A stretch of DNA of 64,000 bases, taken from positions 62,001-126,000 of the forward strand of contig NZ_JBHUOP010000003.1 in assembly GCF_042683685.1 (NCBI RefSeq), in the 5' to 3' direction. The notes beneath the pieces are model-generated. The model did not search any database. It was not told the DNA's origin and saw only the letters and a list, made by a program, of their open reading frames with translations. The DNA comes from Timonella corticicola (GTDB taxonomy: Bacteria > Actinomycetota > Actinomycetes > Actinomycetales > Cellulomonadaceae). The position numbers were made by a program, and so were the translations under genes. Shown here piece by piece: positions 35,566 to 44,147 of the stretch; within the stretch, counting starts at the first letter, position 1, and every line of letters begins with the position of its first letter.

Positions 35566-36867
35566 TTATTTAACGGATTTGATCTTGATGATGCAGATCG
35601 CACCGATGAGCGCCATCGCGATCGCGATGGGGAAGGCGAACCCGAATCCACCGGTTGCGGTGACGACAGCCGAGGTGATGAGTGGGCCAACGGTCTGACC
35701 GATCGTGGTGGAGAGGTTGAGGATTCCGAGGTCCTTGCCTGCTTCCTCCTGGCTGGGCAGAACGTCGACATTGAGAGCTTGATCGACCGAGGTGTAAACG
35801 CCATAGCCGAAGCCAGCGACTCCGGCGAAGAGGAACATTCCCATCGTCGTCGGCATGATCCAAGGCAGTGCGATACCCACGGCAAACAAGATCGAGGAGA
35901 GGATGACCGGGAGCTTTCGCATCCGGATCTTGTCGGAGATCGGTCCTGCGATCACTGAACCGAACAGGCCGACAACCAGCGTGATGATGGCCATCGTGGC
36001 GATGGTCTCGCCTGAGGTCTTGGTGTCCTGCCCAAGGTAGTTCTGCACGATGTACAACTGGTAGGCCATGATCATCTGATAGCTGACCAGCATGAACAGT
36101 CGTCCAGCGAACGCGTAGTAGAAGTCCGGGGCATTACGTGGCGGTCGGAAGGACACCAGGATGTCCTTCAGCGAGTGGCTTGCCGCGGGAAGATGCTGGG
36201 CCGAGCGCTCACGGGGCCACACGATCAGCGCGACGATTGCGGAGATTGCCATCAGTAGGCCACCGAGTACGAACCCGGGCACGGCGTTGGTGATGAACTT
36301 TGCACCGATCAGGGTACCGATAGGAGCTCCTGCGGTGAGTCCCGCACCATAGAAGGCTGACATCGTGCCGCGCAATCGTTGCGGCACCCGGTCGGAGAGG
36401 ACTGCAACCGCTGGTGCGAGCATCATGTTCAGGCCGACCATCGAGACGCAGTAGGCGAGCGTCAGAGCGCCCACTGACGGCAGTACGCCAACCAGGTAGA
36501 GCGAGACGCCACCGATGACACCACCGGCGAGAATCCACGGGGTGCGGCGTCCGAACCGGCTGCGGGTGCGGTCTGAGAGGTTACCGAAGATGAGGTTGGA
36601 GGCCAGTGAGACGATCGCGGTGATCGCGTTGATGGTTCCCATTGTCGCTGTCGGATTTGACACCCCGATGTCCACGAGGCGCTGGGGCAAGAGCACGCTT
36701 GCCACGATCATGAGTCCGACGATCCACAGCACGCCGTAGACGAAGAATCCCGCGCCGAACCGGACTCCACGAGCCTTGTCCAGCGGCTGTCCGGTGTCTG
36801 GTGCGATGTTCTCTACGCCCAGTTCGTCCTGGGCGTCATTCTGCGAGGCGAAGGCTCGCGTTTCCAT
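35566..36867 (-). CDS. MFS transporter, likely oligosaccharide importer
   Basis: A 433-residue major facilitator with about 12 helices. The cytoplasmic loop GNLSDRTRSRFGRRTPWILAGG after helix 3 is the MFS/GPH-like A motif. The 40-residue hydrophilic N-terminus is normal for such carriers. AGAAGG precedes the ATG at 36867. A perfect 12-bp-arm palindrome lies 57 bases upstream, shared with the divergent TetR gene. Position between GH30 and TetR genes suggests uptake of glucan-derived oligosaccharides (inference). Confidence 0.85.
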   Translation of the reverse strand: METRAFASQNDAQDELGVENIAPDTGQPLDKARGVRFGAGFFVYGVLWIVGLMIVASVLLPQRLVDIGVSNPTATMGTINAITAIVSLASNLIFGNLSDRTRSRFGRRTPWILAGGVIGGVSLYLVGVLPSVGALTLAYCVSMVGLNMMLAPAVAVLSDRVPQRLRGTMSAFYGAGLTAGAPIGTLIGAKFITNAVPGFVLGGLLMAISAIVALIVWPRERSAQHLPAASHSLKDILVSFRPPRNAPDFYYAFAGRLFMLVSYQMIMAYQLYIVQNYLGQDTKTSGETIATMAIITLVVGLFGSVIAGPISDKIRMRKLPVILSSILFAVGIALPWIMPTTMGMFLFAGVAGFGYGVYTSVDQALNVDVLPSQEEAGKDLGILNLSTTIGQTVGPLITSAVVTATGGFGFAFPIAIAMALIGAICIIKIKSVK

Positions 36868-36923
36868 ATGTACCTTCTTTGGTCATTGGAGTTTGGCTCC
36901 ACACTGATACCTGATCTACTCCC

Positions 36924-36951
36924 GCTACCTACTGACCATTCAGTAGGTAGC
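36924..36951. promoter_or_regulatory. TetR-type operator between MFS and TetR genes
   Basis: Perfect inverted repeat with 12-bp arms (GCTACCTACTGA at 36924-36935 and its complement at 36940-36951) and 4-base spacer CCAT. It lies midway between the divergent MFS and TetR starts. The AGTAGGT half-site recurs upstream of the GH42 gene at 41942-41948. Confidence 0.75.
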
Positions 36952-37067
36952 AAGAACAATCTAAGACCCGTGTCGCAAAAATGTCAACGAACCGAAAGTC
37001 CCACTTAAGAATGCACCAGGGGCATTGCGACGGGTCTGCCGCATTGATGATCGACTACGATTGTGAA

Positions 37068-37715
37068 ATGGCCCAAGACCCCGTCACCGCGAACCGGCGC
37101 CCCCGTATCCGCTTGTCACGAGAGGAACGCCTAGATCAGATCATCGAGGCCAGCACACGCCTGGTCAGCGAGAACGGTTTCTACGGTTTCTCACTGCAGC
37201 AGGTGGCGGATGAGGTCGGCATCACACAGGCAGGCCTGCTGCACTACGTCCACTCCAAAGAGGGCCTGCTGAAACTCATCATCGAGCAACGCTATGACCG
37301 GCGCTTCGATCCCGATGACTTCATCGCCACCGGAGATCCGCTGGCCACGCATCCCGATGGCGCCTCATACCCCGCCTATCTGAGATACCTTGTGCGGAAC
37401 AACGCAAAGAACGAGCAGCTCATGCGGCTTTACATTGTGCTCGGAACCGAGGCGGTTTCACCCGACCATCCGGCGCACGAATACTTCAACGAACGCCCGA
37501 CGGGCGTCTGGGAGCTCTATTCGCAGACGCGGTGGCGCATTCCTCCCGAGGTGGGCACCTGGGAAGACATGCGCGATCTGGTGGAGATGTCGATCGAGGC
37601 GATGGACGGTCTCCAGTTACGCTTCTTCCGCTCTCCACAGATCGAACTGGTGGCATCCTGGACACGCTTTGAAGACGTTCTGTTCCCGTCGCCCATATGG
37701 GACGGCTACAAGTAA
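37068..37715 (+). CDS. TetR-family regulator (first of convergent pair)
   Basis: A 215-residue regulator. The helix-turn-helix is ERLDQIIEASTRLVSENGFYGFSLQQVADEVGITQAGLLHYVHSKEGLLKLI (about 19-70). I take the ATG at 37068, which starts just before the conserved region. It has no ribosome site but a TACGAT hexamer ends seven bases upstream, compatible with a leaderless transcript. It is divergent from the MFS gene across a strong palindrome. Its stop is only six bases from the stop of the second TetR gene. The ligand is probably a sugar or oligosaccharide (inference). Confidence 0.88.
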   Translation: MAQDPVTANRRPRIRLSREERLDQIIEASTRLVSENGFYGFSLQQVADEVGITQAGLLHYVHSKEGLLKLIIEQRYDRRFDPDDFIATGDPLATHPDGASYPAYLRYLVRNNAKNEQLMRLYIVLGTEAVSPDHPAHEYFNERPTGVWELYSQTRWRIPPEVGTWEDMRDLVEMSIEAMDGLQLRFFRSPQIELVASWTRFEDVLFPSPIWDGYK

Positions 37716-37721
37716 CCCACG

Positions 37722-38312
37722 CTAACGGCGCAGCAGGCGATCCATCAGAAGATCAACGTGTTCAGCCATGTTGATGCTCGAGTCGTAGAGCCACGCGATT
37801 TGCAGTCCATCCAGCAATGAGATCAGGGTTATCGCCACATTCTCCGGATCCAGGTCCGCTGGAACCTCTCCGGATTCTTGCGCGGCGGCGATCTCTTTGG
37901 CGAAGCTGACCCGCAGATTGGCAATACGTTCCCGAAAATACTCATGCGCTGGGTGAGACGGTTCTGATGCCTCGATGGACAACCGCGAGTAGAGTTGCAC
38001 GAGTCCTGGAACCATCGAGTTGTGCTTCACCAGCGCATGGAGGGTCGAGGACTCACCCCGTGATATGAGGCCACCCTTGCCCAGTGAGAAGTTCGCGGTG
38101 TCGAGTTGATCCCTACGCCTCAGCACCTGCGTGAACAATTCCTCCTTGGTGTCGAAGTAGTGCAGCAACCCCATTTGGCTCAGCCCCACGGCCTCTGCGA
38201 TCTGCTTCAACGTGGCCTTGCTGTATCCATTTCGAGCTATGACGGTCAGTGCGGTGTTGAGGATTTCCTCTCTCCTGGCCACACCTTTTGCATACGTTCC
38301 ACGTTTAGCCAT
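37722..38312 (-). CDS. TetR-family regulator (second of convergent pair)
   Basis: A 196-residue regulator with HTH REEILNTALTVIARNGYSKATLKQIAEAVGLSQMGLLHYFDTKEELFTQVL (about 13-63). Its effector-domain pattern (EPSHPAHEYFRERIANL) closely parallels that of the convergent neighbour (SPDHPAHEYFNERPTGVW), so the two are paralogues, probably from an old duplication. It is divergent from GH3 with an imperfect AT-rich palindrome between, the likely binding site. Confidence 0.9.
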   Translation of the reverse strand: MAKRGTYAKGVARREEILNTALTVIARNGYSKATLKQIAEAVGLSQMGLLHYFDTKEELFTQVLRRRDQLDTANFSLGKGGLISRGESSTLHALVKHNSMVPGLVQLYSRLSIEASEPSHPAHEYFRERIANLRVSFAKEIAAAQESGEVPADLDPENVAITLISLLDGLQIAWLYDSSINMAEHVDLLMDRLLRR

Positions 38313-38349
38313 GCTCCAACTCTAGCCTTGACAAAATCTCGATGCACTG

Positions 38350-38372
38350 AAAACTTTATATCGTAAGGTTTT
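38350..38372. promoter_or_regulatory. Candidate operator between TetR and GH3 genes
   Basis: Nine-bp arms AAAACTTTA (38350-38358) and TAAGGTTTT (38364-38372), one mismatched pair, 5-base spacer. It lies in the divergent region between the second TetR gene (start 38312) and GH3 (start 38439). The sequence differs from the CTACT-type site of the first TetR. Confidence 0.55.
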
Positions 38373-38438
38373 TGCACTGCGATGAGAGTCCTGCGCTCGG
38401 AGCACCGCACACACCGGGACCAACAAAGGAGTTAACCC

Positions 38439-40703
38439 ATGACTGATCGGTCGACATATCTTTCCGAACTATCCAATGCCGAGATCGCCTCGCTGAGCTC
38501 CGGCAACGGATTCTGGTACAGCAAGCGTGTTGGCGAGGTACCAAGTTTCAATCTGAGCGATGGCCCGCACGGCCTTCGCAAACAAGGCACGTCCGAGGAC
38601 CACCTCGGCATGGCGCCCTCCGTACCTGCAACGTGCTTCCCACCCGCAGTCGCGCTCAGCCAGACCTGGGACGCGGACCTCATCGAGCGCGTCGGCACCG
38701 CCCTCGGAGAGGAAGGTCAGGCGGAAGGCGTCGGAGTGCTGCTGGGGCCGGGAATCAACATCAAGCGCGATCCGCGCTGCGGTCGCAACTTCGAGTATTT
38801 CTCGGAGGACCCCGTCTTGGCCGGAGAACTCGGCACCGCATGGGTCAAGGGCGTCCAAAGCCAGGGAGTCGGCACCTCGCTCAAGCACTTCGCTGCGAAC
38901 AACCAAGAGGACGACCGCATGCGCGTCAGTTCCAACGTCGACGAACGTACGCTGCGCGAGATCTACCTACGCCCCTTCCAGAAGGTTGTCACCCAGGCTC
39001 AGCCGTGGACCGTCATGTGCTCGTACAACAAGGTCAACGGCACCTACGCATCCGAGAATCCGTGGCTCCTCACCAAGGTTCTGCGCGACGAGTGGGGCTT
39101 CGAGGGTTTCGTCGTATCCGACTGGGGTGCAGTGGCAAACAGGGTCAATGCGGTGAAGGCGGGCCTTGACCTGCAAATGCCGTATGACGGCGGAACCGCG
39201 GACCAAGAGCTCACCGCAGCACTTGATTCCGGCGAGATTGATCGGGCAACCGCACAGCAGGCGGCTGAACGTGTCGCACGGGTAGCGGACCGCGTCGCGG
39301 AAAGCCGTCGAGAGGGATTCGCCTACGACGTTGACGCCCACCACGGCATCGCCCGCGAGGCTGCGGCGCGCGCCATCGTGCTATTGAAGAACGAGGGCGA
39401 CATCCTGCCGCTCACAACAGGCCAACGCATCACGGTGATCGGTGAGTTCGCAGCCACTCCACGCATTCAGGGAGCGGGATCGTCACGCGTCAACAACCAG
39501 CGTCTCGATGTCCCGCTGGAGGAACTACGCGCCCAGTTCGGCGCTGAGAACGTCAGCTACGCGCAGGGTTTCAGCGCGGAGACTGACGGGACCGACAGTG
39601 ATCTTGCCACCGAGGCGATTGCATCGGCAGCCGCCGCCGATGTCGCGATCCTGTTCCTCGGTCTTGGAAACAGCCAGGAATCCGAAGGATTTGATCGTAC
39701 GCACATTGAGCTCCCCGTTGATCAGATCGAATTGCTCAAGGCGGTGGCAGAAAAGCAGGAGAACGTGGTTGTCGTACTCACCCACGGCGCGGTACTTCGG
39801 TTGACGCCGGTCATCGAGAATGCAACCGCGATCCTTGACGCGGCGCTTCTCGGTCAGGGTGGCGGTCACGCTGTCGCGTCGGTGTTGTCGGGTGCCGTCA
39901 ACCCGTCGGGCAAGCTGGCGGAAACCGTGCCCGTTCGCCTGGAAGATGTTCCAGCATGGGGGAACTTCCCAGGGGAACACGGCAACGTCAACTACGGCGA
40001 GGGCCAATATGTCGGCTACCGCTGGTACGAGTCGCGTGACATCGCCGTATCCTACCCATTTGGTCACGGCCTGTCCTACACGACATTCGAGTACACAGAC
40101 CTGAGAGTTCAGCCAACTGCGGCTGGGGACAGCCTGACCGCAACGGTCCAGGTGCACAACACCGGTGCCCGCGACGGGCGCGAGGTGGTTCAGTTGTACA
40201 CCTCCGTCACCGACTCCGCATTCGAACGACCGGTCAAGGAACTCAAGGCGTTCGCTGTCGTGGATGTGCCCGCAGGGGGAAGTGCCACTGCAGCCCTGAC
40301 GGTTGCCGTCACCGATCTGGAGGTGTGGGATGTACGGCGTGACTCCTGGATCGTTGAGGGCGGAACCTACACGGTGCAGGTCGGCGCCTCCAGCGCGGAC
40401 ATCCGCTTGACTGGCACGGTCGAGATCAGTGGCACCGAGACCCCTCTGCCACTGCACCTGGACTCCTCCTTCGGCGAGGTCATGGCTGATCCCGTGGCGG
40501 CACGTCTCGTCATCCCAGTTCTCCAGGACAGCCCATTCGTTGCCGACGGCGACGGGGACGATGCACTGGGCGTGGACATGATGAAGATGCTTGCCTCGTT
40601 GCCGTTGTCTCGACTGGTGGCCATGGCACCCGGGTCGTTGACCACTGAGAAAGTCCAGGCGGTTATTGCTCAGGTCAACACCGAGAACGGGGTCACCGTC
40701 TAG
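38439..40703 (+). CDS. Glycoside hydrolase family 3 beta-glucosidase-like enzyme
   Basis: A 754-residue three-domain GH3. The TIM barrel has LSDGPHGLR, GPGINIKRDPRCGRNFEYFSEDP, KHFAANNQ (149-155) and the nucleophile Asp228 in VVSDWGA. The alpha/beta sandwich begins near residue 310 (AIVLLKNEGDILPL), and the fibronectin-III-like domain near 545 (HNTGARDGREVVQLY). There is no signal peptide, so cytoplasmic. AAAGGAG precedes the ATG. Expected to release glucose from short beta-glucosides or related oligosaccharides, consistent with the GH64/GH30/MFS neighbours. Confidence 0.9.
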   Translation: MTDRSTYLSELSNAEIASLSSGNGFWYSKRVGEVPSFNLSDGPHGLRKQGTSEDHLGMAPSVPATCFPPAVALSQTWDADLIERVGTALGEEGQAEGVGVLLGPGINIKRDPRCGRNFEYFSEDPVLAGELGTAWVKGVQSQGVGTSLKHFAANNQEDDRMRVSSNVDERTLREIYLRPFQKVVTQAQPWTVMCSYNKVNGTYASENPWLLTKVLRDEWGFEGFVVSDWGAVANRVNAVKAGLDLQMPYDGGTADQELTAALDSGEIDRATAQQAAERVARVADRVAESRREGFAYDVDAHHGIAREAAARAIVLLKNEGDILPLTTGQRITVIGEFAATPRIQGAGSSRVNNQRLDVPLEELRAQFGAENVSYAQGFSAETDGTDSDLATEAIASAAAADVAILFLGLGNSQESEGFDRTHIELPVDQIELLKAVAEKQENVVVVLTHGAVLRLTPVIENATAILDAALLGQGGGHAVASVLSGAVNPSGKLAETVPVRLEDVPAWGNFPGEHGNVNYGEGQYVGYRWYESRDIAVSYPFGHGLSYTTFEYTDLRVQPTAAGDSLTATVQVHNTGARDGREVVQLYTSVTDSAFERPVKELKAFAVVDVPAGGSATAALTVAVTDLEVWDVRRDSWIVEGGTYTVQVGASSADIRLTGTVEISGTETPLPLHLDSSFGEVMADPVAARLVIPVLQDSPFVADGDGDDALGVDMMKMLASLPLSRLVAMAPGSLTTEKVQAVIAQVNTENGVTV

Positions 40704-40724
40704 TTGACCAGATAGTGACAGCTA

Positions 40725-40771
40725 CAACGGGCGGCACAGTGCAACCATTGGTCGCGCGGTGCTGCCCGTTG
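40725..40771 (+). terminator. Hairpin terminator after GH3
   Basis: Thirteen-bp stem with one mismatch (40725-40737 with 40759-40771), starting 22 bases after the GH3 stop. No T tract. Confidence 0.6.
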
Positions 40772-40805
40772 TCGTAAGTCGTCTCAGACACTGGCGTCAT
40801 CTTCG

Positions 40806-40870
40806 AACTCAACCGTTTGTGCCCCAACGGGGCCGTGTTCCGGTTGAGTTGGGGCACAAACGGTTGAGTT
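40806..40870. repeat. Long perfect intergenic inverted repeat
   Basis: Perfect 23-bp arms (40806-40828 and 40848-40870) with a 19-base loop, flanked by a partly matching extension with a bulge. GGTTGAGTT also occurs as a direct repeat (40842-40850, 40862-40870). It lies between the convergent GH3 and YitT-like genes, 50 bases before the latter's stop, so it may terminate the YitT-like gene. Arms this long also recall small mobile elements. Confidence 0.8.
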
Positions 40871-40920
40871 TGCGGAAGATAAGGGGGTACGGCTCTTCGC
40901 CGAACCAACGGCGCAGGACG

Positions 40921-41610
40921 CTAGTAGCCGATATATCGATCTGGTCGGTGGTTGAGGACAATCACCAGGTTCAAGATGACGGCACCGCACACGGAGAGGA
41001 GCACCATCCAACCCGAGATGCTCACGCAGGATATGGCAACGACAACGCAGTCAAAGATCAGTTGCGTGTAACCCGCTTTGAAGCCTGTGCGCTCTTGGAT
41101 GACCAGACCCGTGATGGACACCCCACCGAGACTTGAGTTGTGTCGGAACAGCATCAGCATCCCCAGGCCCGCCAGGAGATTTCCAGTCAACGCACCAAAG
41201 ACGGGGTTGATGCTCTCCAGCAGGAGCACATGTCCCATGATCTGCGTGGTCACGGCGATGCCCGCAATGCAGATCAGCGTGCGTAGCGTGAACCTCCAGC
41301 CTTTTTGCCACCAGGCTATAAAGACAAATGGAATGTTGAGCACGACGATCAGAATGGTGACGGAGACGCCCGACCAATACTCGACAGCCAGTGCGAGTCC
41401 GGCGATTCCACCCGTCACGGCACCCGTTGCTCGAAGCAGGTAGAGGGCGAAACCGACCACGAGTATCCCGCTGGCAATGCCAAACACATCTTCGATCGCG
41501 GTGTGTGCCAGTTCTCCCTGTCGCGCAGGCCGCGCGGAACGCTCCGTCGCCACGTCGGGTGGCGTCACGGAAGGGCCGACTCTCGCAAGTTTGGCAGAAC
41601 TGGTCGTCAT
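40921..41610 (-). CDS. YitT-family membrane protein
   Basis: A 229-residue protein with five or six helices and YitT-type motifs GITGGIAGLALAVEYWSG-like (VTGGIAGLALAVEY), LNIPFVFIAWWQKGWRFTLRTL and SSLGGVSITGLVIQERTGFKAGYTQLIFD. The function of the family is not established. The ATG at 41610 has AGGAA at good spacing; an earlier start at 41628 would add six residues. Confidence 0.8.
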   Translation of the reverse strand: MTTSSAKLARVGPSVTPPDVATERSARPARQGELAHTAIEDVFGIASGILVVGFALYLLRATGAVTGGIAGLALAVEYWSGVSVTILIVVLNIPFVFIAWWQKGWRFTLRTLICIAGIAVTTQIMGHVLLLESINPVFGALTGNLLAGLGMLMLFRHNSSLGGVSITGLVIQERTGFKAGYTQLIFDCVVVAISCVSISGWMVLLSVCGAVILNLVIVLNHRPDRYIGY

Positions 41611-41927
41611 GATGATTCCTGAACTCACTCTTGGCGGTCACTGCATGAAGGCATGGGTGGCGCCCTGTGCAGTCGGGTTCGTTCACAATAAGGCACGTGG
41701 GTTCGTCAGAGGTCCCGTTGTGTTAACGGCATGTAGCCAGACACACAGGCAGCGCGCCTCAAGTCGGCTGATTCTTCGTTTCCCACTCCAAAATCCCGCC
41801 CAGATCAGCGAGTACGCCAGAGAACCGCCACAGTGGGATGTTGCTAACACGGCCACCTGGTGGCACAGTCGGTACCGCAATGTGACCTTTTCAGACTCAT
41901 TGATGATCAGTTCAACTCCAATGGTTC
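41611..41927. other. Gene-free stretch upstream of YitT-like and GH42 genes
   Basis: Divergent intergenic region, noticeably richer in A and T near 41880-41930. Apart from the palindrome just downstream at 41928-41951 I see no gene or repeat. Frames across it have no ribosome site or family motif. Confidence 0.4.
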
Positions 41928-41951
41928 CTTATCTACTAACTAGTAGGTAAG
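41928..41951. promoter_or_regulatory. TetR-type operator upstream of GH42
   Basis: Inverted repeat CTTATCTACT (41928-41937) and AGTAGGTAAG (41942-41951), one mismatch, 4-base spacer; the core CTACTA-AC-TAGTAG is perfect. The AGTAGGT half-site is shared with the operator at 36924-36951, though the half-sites here are four bases closer together. It lies 83 bases before the GH42 start, where a repressor site would be expected. Confidence 0.65.
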
Positions 41952-42033
41952 ATGATTGATGACTGCCACCGTCGCCATTCCTCAACAGGTCCATCAACAC
42001 TCACGGCGACGCTCTCACAACGAAGGAGATCCC

Positions 42034-44085
42034 GTGGACAAGATCCTGTTCGGTGCCGCCTACTATGACGAGTACATGCCCACCGATCGCATCGACAAAG
42101 ACGTTGACATGATGAAGGCCGCCAACATCAACGTCGTGCGCATCGCTGAATCAACGTGGAGCACACTCGAACCCCAGCCTGGGACTTACAACTTCACGCA
42201 CATCGATCGCGCTCTCGATGCCATGCACAAGGCCGGAATCAAGGTAATCGTAGGCACCCCCACCTACGCCGTCCCCACCTGGCTGGTCCAAAGCCACCCT
42301 GACGTTCTTGCCGAGACCGCCGCCGGTGAACCACGCTACGGTGCGCGCCAGATCATGGACATCACCAATCCCGCCTATCTGTTCCACGCGGAGCGGATCA
42401 TCCGCAAGTTGATGGAACACACCGCACAGCACCCTGCGGTCATCGGTTTCCAGGTAGACAACGAGACCAAGTACTACAACACCGCATCGCGCGGGGCGCA
42501 ACGCGCGTTCATCAAGTACCTACGCACGGAGTTCAACAACGACCTGGATGCACTCAACCACCACTTTGGCCTGGACTACTGGTCCAACCGCATTGATGCG
42601 TGGGAGGACTTCCCCGATGTTCGCGGAACTATCAACGGTTCCCTGGGGGCGGAGTGGGATAAGTTCCGCCGGACGCTCGTCACGGATTTCCTGCAGTGGC
42701 AGAGCAACATCGTACGCGAGTACGCGAGAGAGGATCAGTGGGTCACCCAGAACTTCGACTTCGACTGGGCTCCCGGTTGGTCCTACGGACTGCAGCCAGC
42801 AGTTGACCATTTCAAGTCGGCCAAGACAGTGGACATCGCCGGTGTCGACATCTACCACCCCACCCAGTCGCGTCTGACCGGAAAGGAGATCGCGTTCGGC
42901 GGAGACATGACCCGCTCGATCAAGGGCGGCGCCAACTACATCGTCGTTGAAACCCAAGCCCAGGGTCAGCCGGGCTGGCTCCCCTACCCCGGTCAGTTGC
43001 GCCTTCAGGCCTACAGTCACCTCGCCAGCGGCTCCAACGGTGTCATGTACTGGCACTGGCATTCGATCCACAACTCCTTTGAAACCTACTGGAAGGGCCT
43101 GCTGAGCCACGACTTGGGCGAGAACCCGACCTACCTCGAGGCGGGCGTGTTCGGGGAAGAGACAGCACGTCATAGCGCCGAACTCGTGAACCTGCGCAAG
43201 GCCAACAAGGTGGCGATCATGGTGTCCAACGAGGCCCTGACCGCGCTGAACTGGTTTGCATTGGAGACCGGATTCATCAACGGGGTGTTCGGAACATCTC
43301 GCGGATACAACGACGTGCTCCGGTGGATGTACGACGCGCTCTTCGAACTCAACGTCGAGGTCGACTTTGTGTCCCCTGACGACTGCGACCTCGGCCGGTA
43401 CGATGTCCTCGTCGCACCGGTGCTCTACAGCGCACCCGATGCGACCTTCGCACGCCTACGCCAGTTCGTACACGACGGCGGTCATCTCATCACCACGTTC
43501 CGCACCGGAATCGCGGATGAGTACGTCAAGGTGTTCACTGACGATCAACCACACGGACTGACCGATGTGATTGGCGCATCGTTCAACCAGTTCACCCTTC
43601 CAGACTCGACCGGACTTGCACTCACAGAGGAGTTCTCGAGGACTCAGGGACTCGTCGACAATCTGGGCAGCCAGCAGGCTGACCTGGTCTTGGAACTGCT
43701 CACACCGACAACCGCGCACACGCTGGTGCGTTACGATCATGACGCCTGGGGCGAGTATGCGGCGGTCACCCGGAACACGGTCGGAGACGGCTCCGCACTG
43801 CACATCGGCACGATGACCTCAACCGGGCTACTGAAGGCGATCCTTGAGCGCGAGCTGCGTGCGGCGGGAATCTGGGATTGGGCCAACGACCTGAACGGGC
43901 AGGTTTCCGTTCGTCGCGGTACCAACCAGGCAGGGCGTGATGTCACCTATCTGCTCAACTACACCGGCGAGCCAGTCACCATTTCCAGCCCTGTGGCCGG
44001 AACGTCGCTGCTTGGCGACGAGTCGGTCGCGGTAGGTGATCCGCTCACCATTGGCAAGTGGGACCTGGCAGTCATCGTGGGCTGA
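42034..44085 (+). CDS. Glycoside hydrolase family 42 beta-galactosidase-like enzyme
   Basis: The GTG at 42034 has AAGGAG at ideal spacing and begins the conserved N-terminus MDKILFGAAYYDEYMP; the ATG at 41956 would add 26 residues without family match. The 683-residue enzyme has a TIM barrel with acid/base Glu144 (FQVDNET) and nucleophile Glu306 (IVVETQ), then a trimerisation-like domain (about 395-590, DVLVAPVLYSAPDATFARLRQFVHDGG) and a small C-terminal beta domain. No signal peptide. GH42 enzymes cleave beta-galactosides, but some act on other glycosides. Confidence 0.88.
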   Translation: MDKILFGAAYYDEYMPTDRIDKDVDMMKAANINVVRIAESTWSTLEPQPGTYNFTHIDRALDAMHKAGIKVIVGTPTYAVPTWLVQSHPDVLAETAAGEPRYGARQIMDITNPAYLFHAERIIRKLMEHTAQHPAVIGFQVDNETKYYNTASRGAQRAFIKYLRTEFNNDLDALNHHFGLDYWSNRIDAWEDFPDVRGTINGSLGAEWDKFRRTLVTDFLQWQSNIVREYAREDQWVTQNFDFDWAPGWSYGLQPAVDHFKSAKTVDIAGVDIYHPTQSRLTGKEIAFGGDMTRSIKGGANYIVVETQAQGQPGWLPYPGQLRLQAYSHLASGSNGVMYWHWHSIHNSFETYWKGLLSHDLGENPTYLEAGVFGEETARHSAELVNLRKANKVAIMVSNEALTALNWFALETGFINGVFGTSRGYNDVLRWMYDALFELNVEVDFVSPDDCDLGRYDVLVAPVLYSAPDATFARLRQFVHDGGHLITTFRTGIADEYVKVFTDDQPHGLTDVIGASFNQFTLPDSTGLALTEEFSRTQGLVDNLGSQQADLVLELLTPTTAHTLVRYDHDAWGEYAAVTRNTVGDGSALHIGTMTSTGLLKAILERELRAAGIWDWANDLNGQVSVRRGTNQAGRDVTYLLNYTGEPVTISSPVAGTSLLGDESVAVGDPLTIGKWDLAVIVG

Positions 44086-44105
44086 TTCGCTGGCGTCACG
44101 TCAAG

Positions 44106-44145
44106 ACTGCGGGTGGCCCTCACCCAGGTGAGGGCCACCCGCAGT
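44106..44145. terminator. Bidirectional terminator between GH42 and acyltransferase genes
   Basis: Perfect 18-bp stem (44106-44123 with 44128-44145) and 4-base loop, 21 bases after the GH42 stop and just before the end of the convergent acyltransferase gene. Confidence 0.8.
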
Positions 44146-44147
44146 GA

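Noticed and set aside
39525..40457. 310-residue minus-strand frame inside GH3
   Set aside because: Antisense shadow of a clear glycosidase; no start signal or motif.
40806..40870. Inverted repeat considered as ends of an insertion sequence
   Set aside because: Only 19 bases lie between the arms and no transposase or target duplication is visible.
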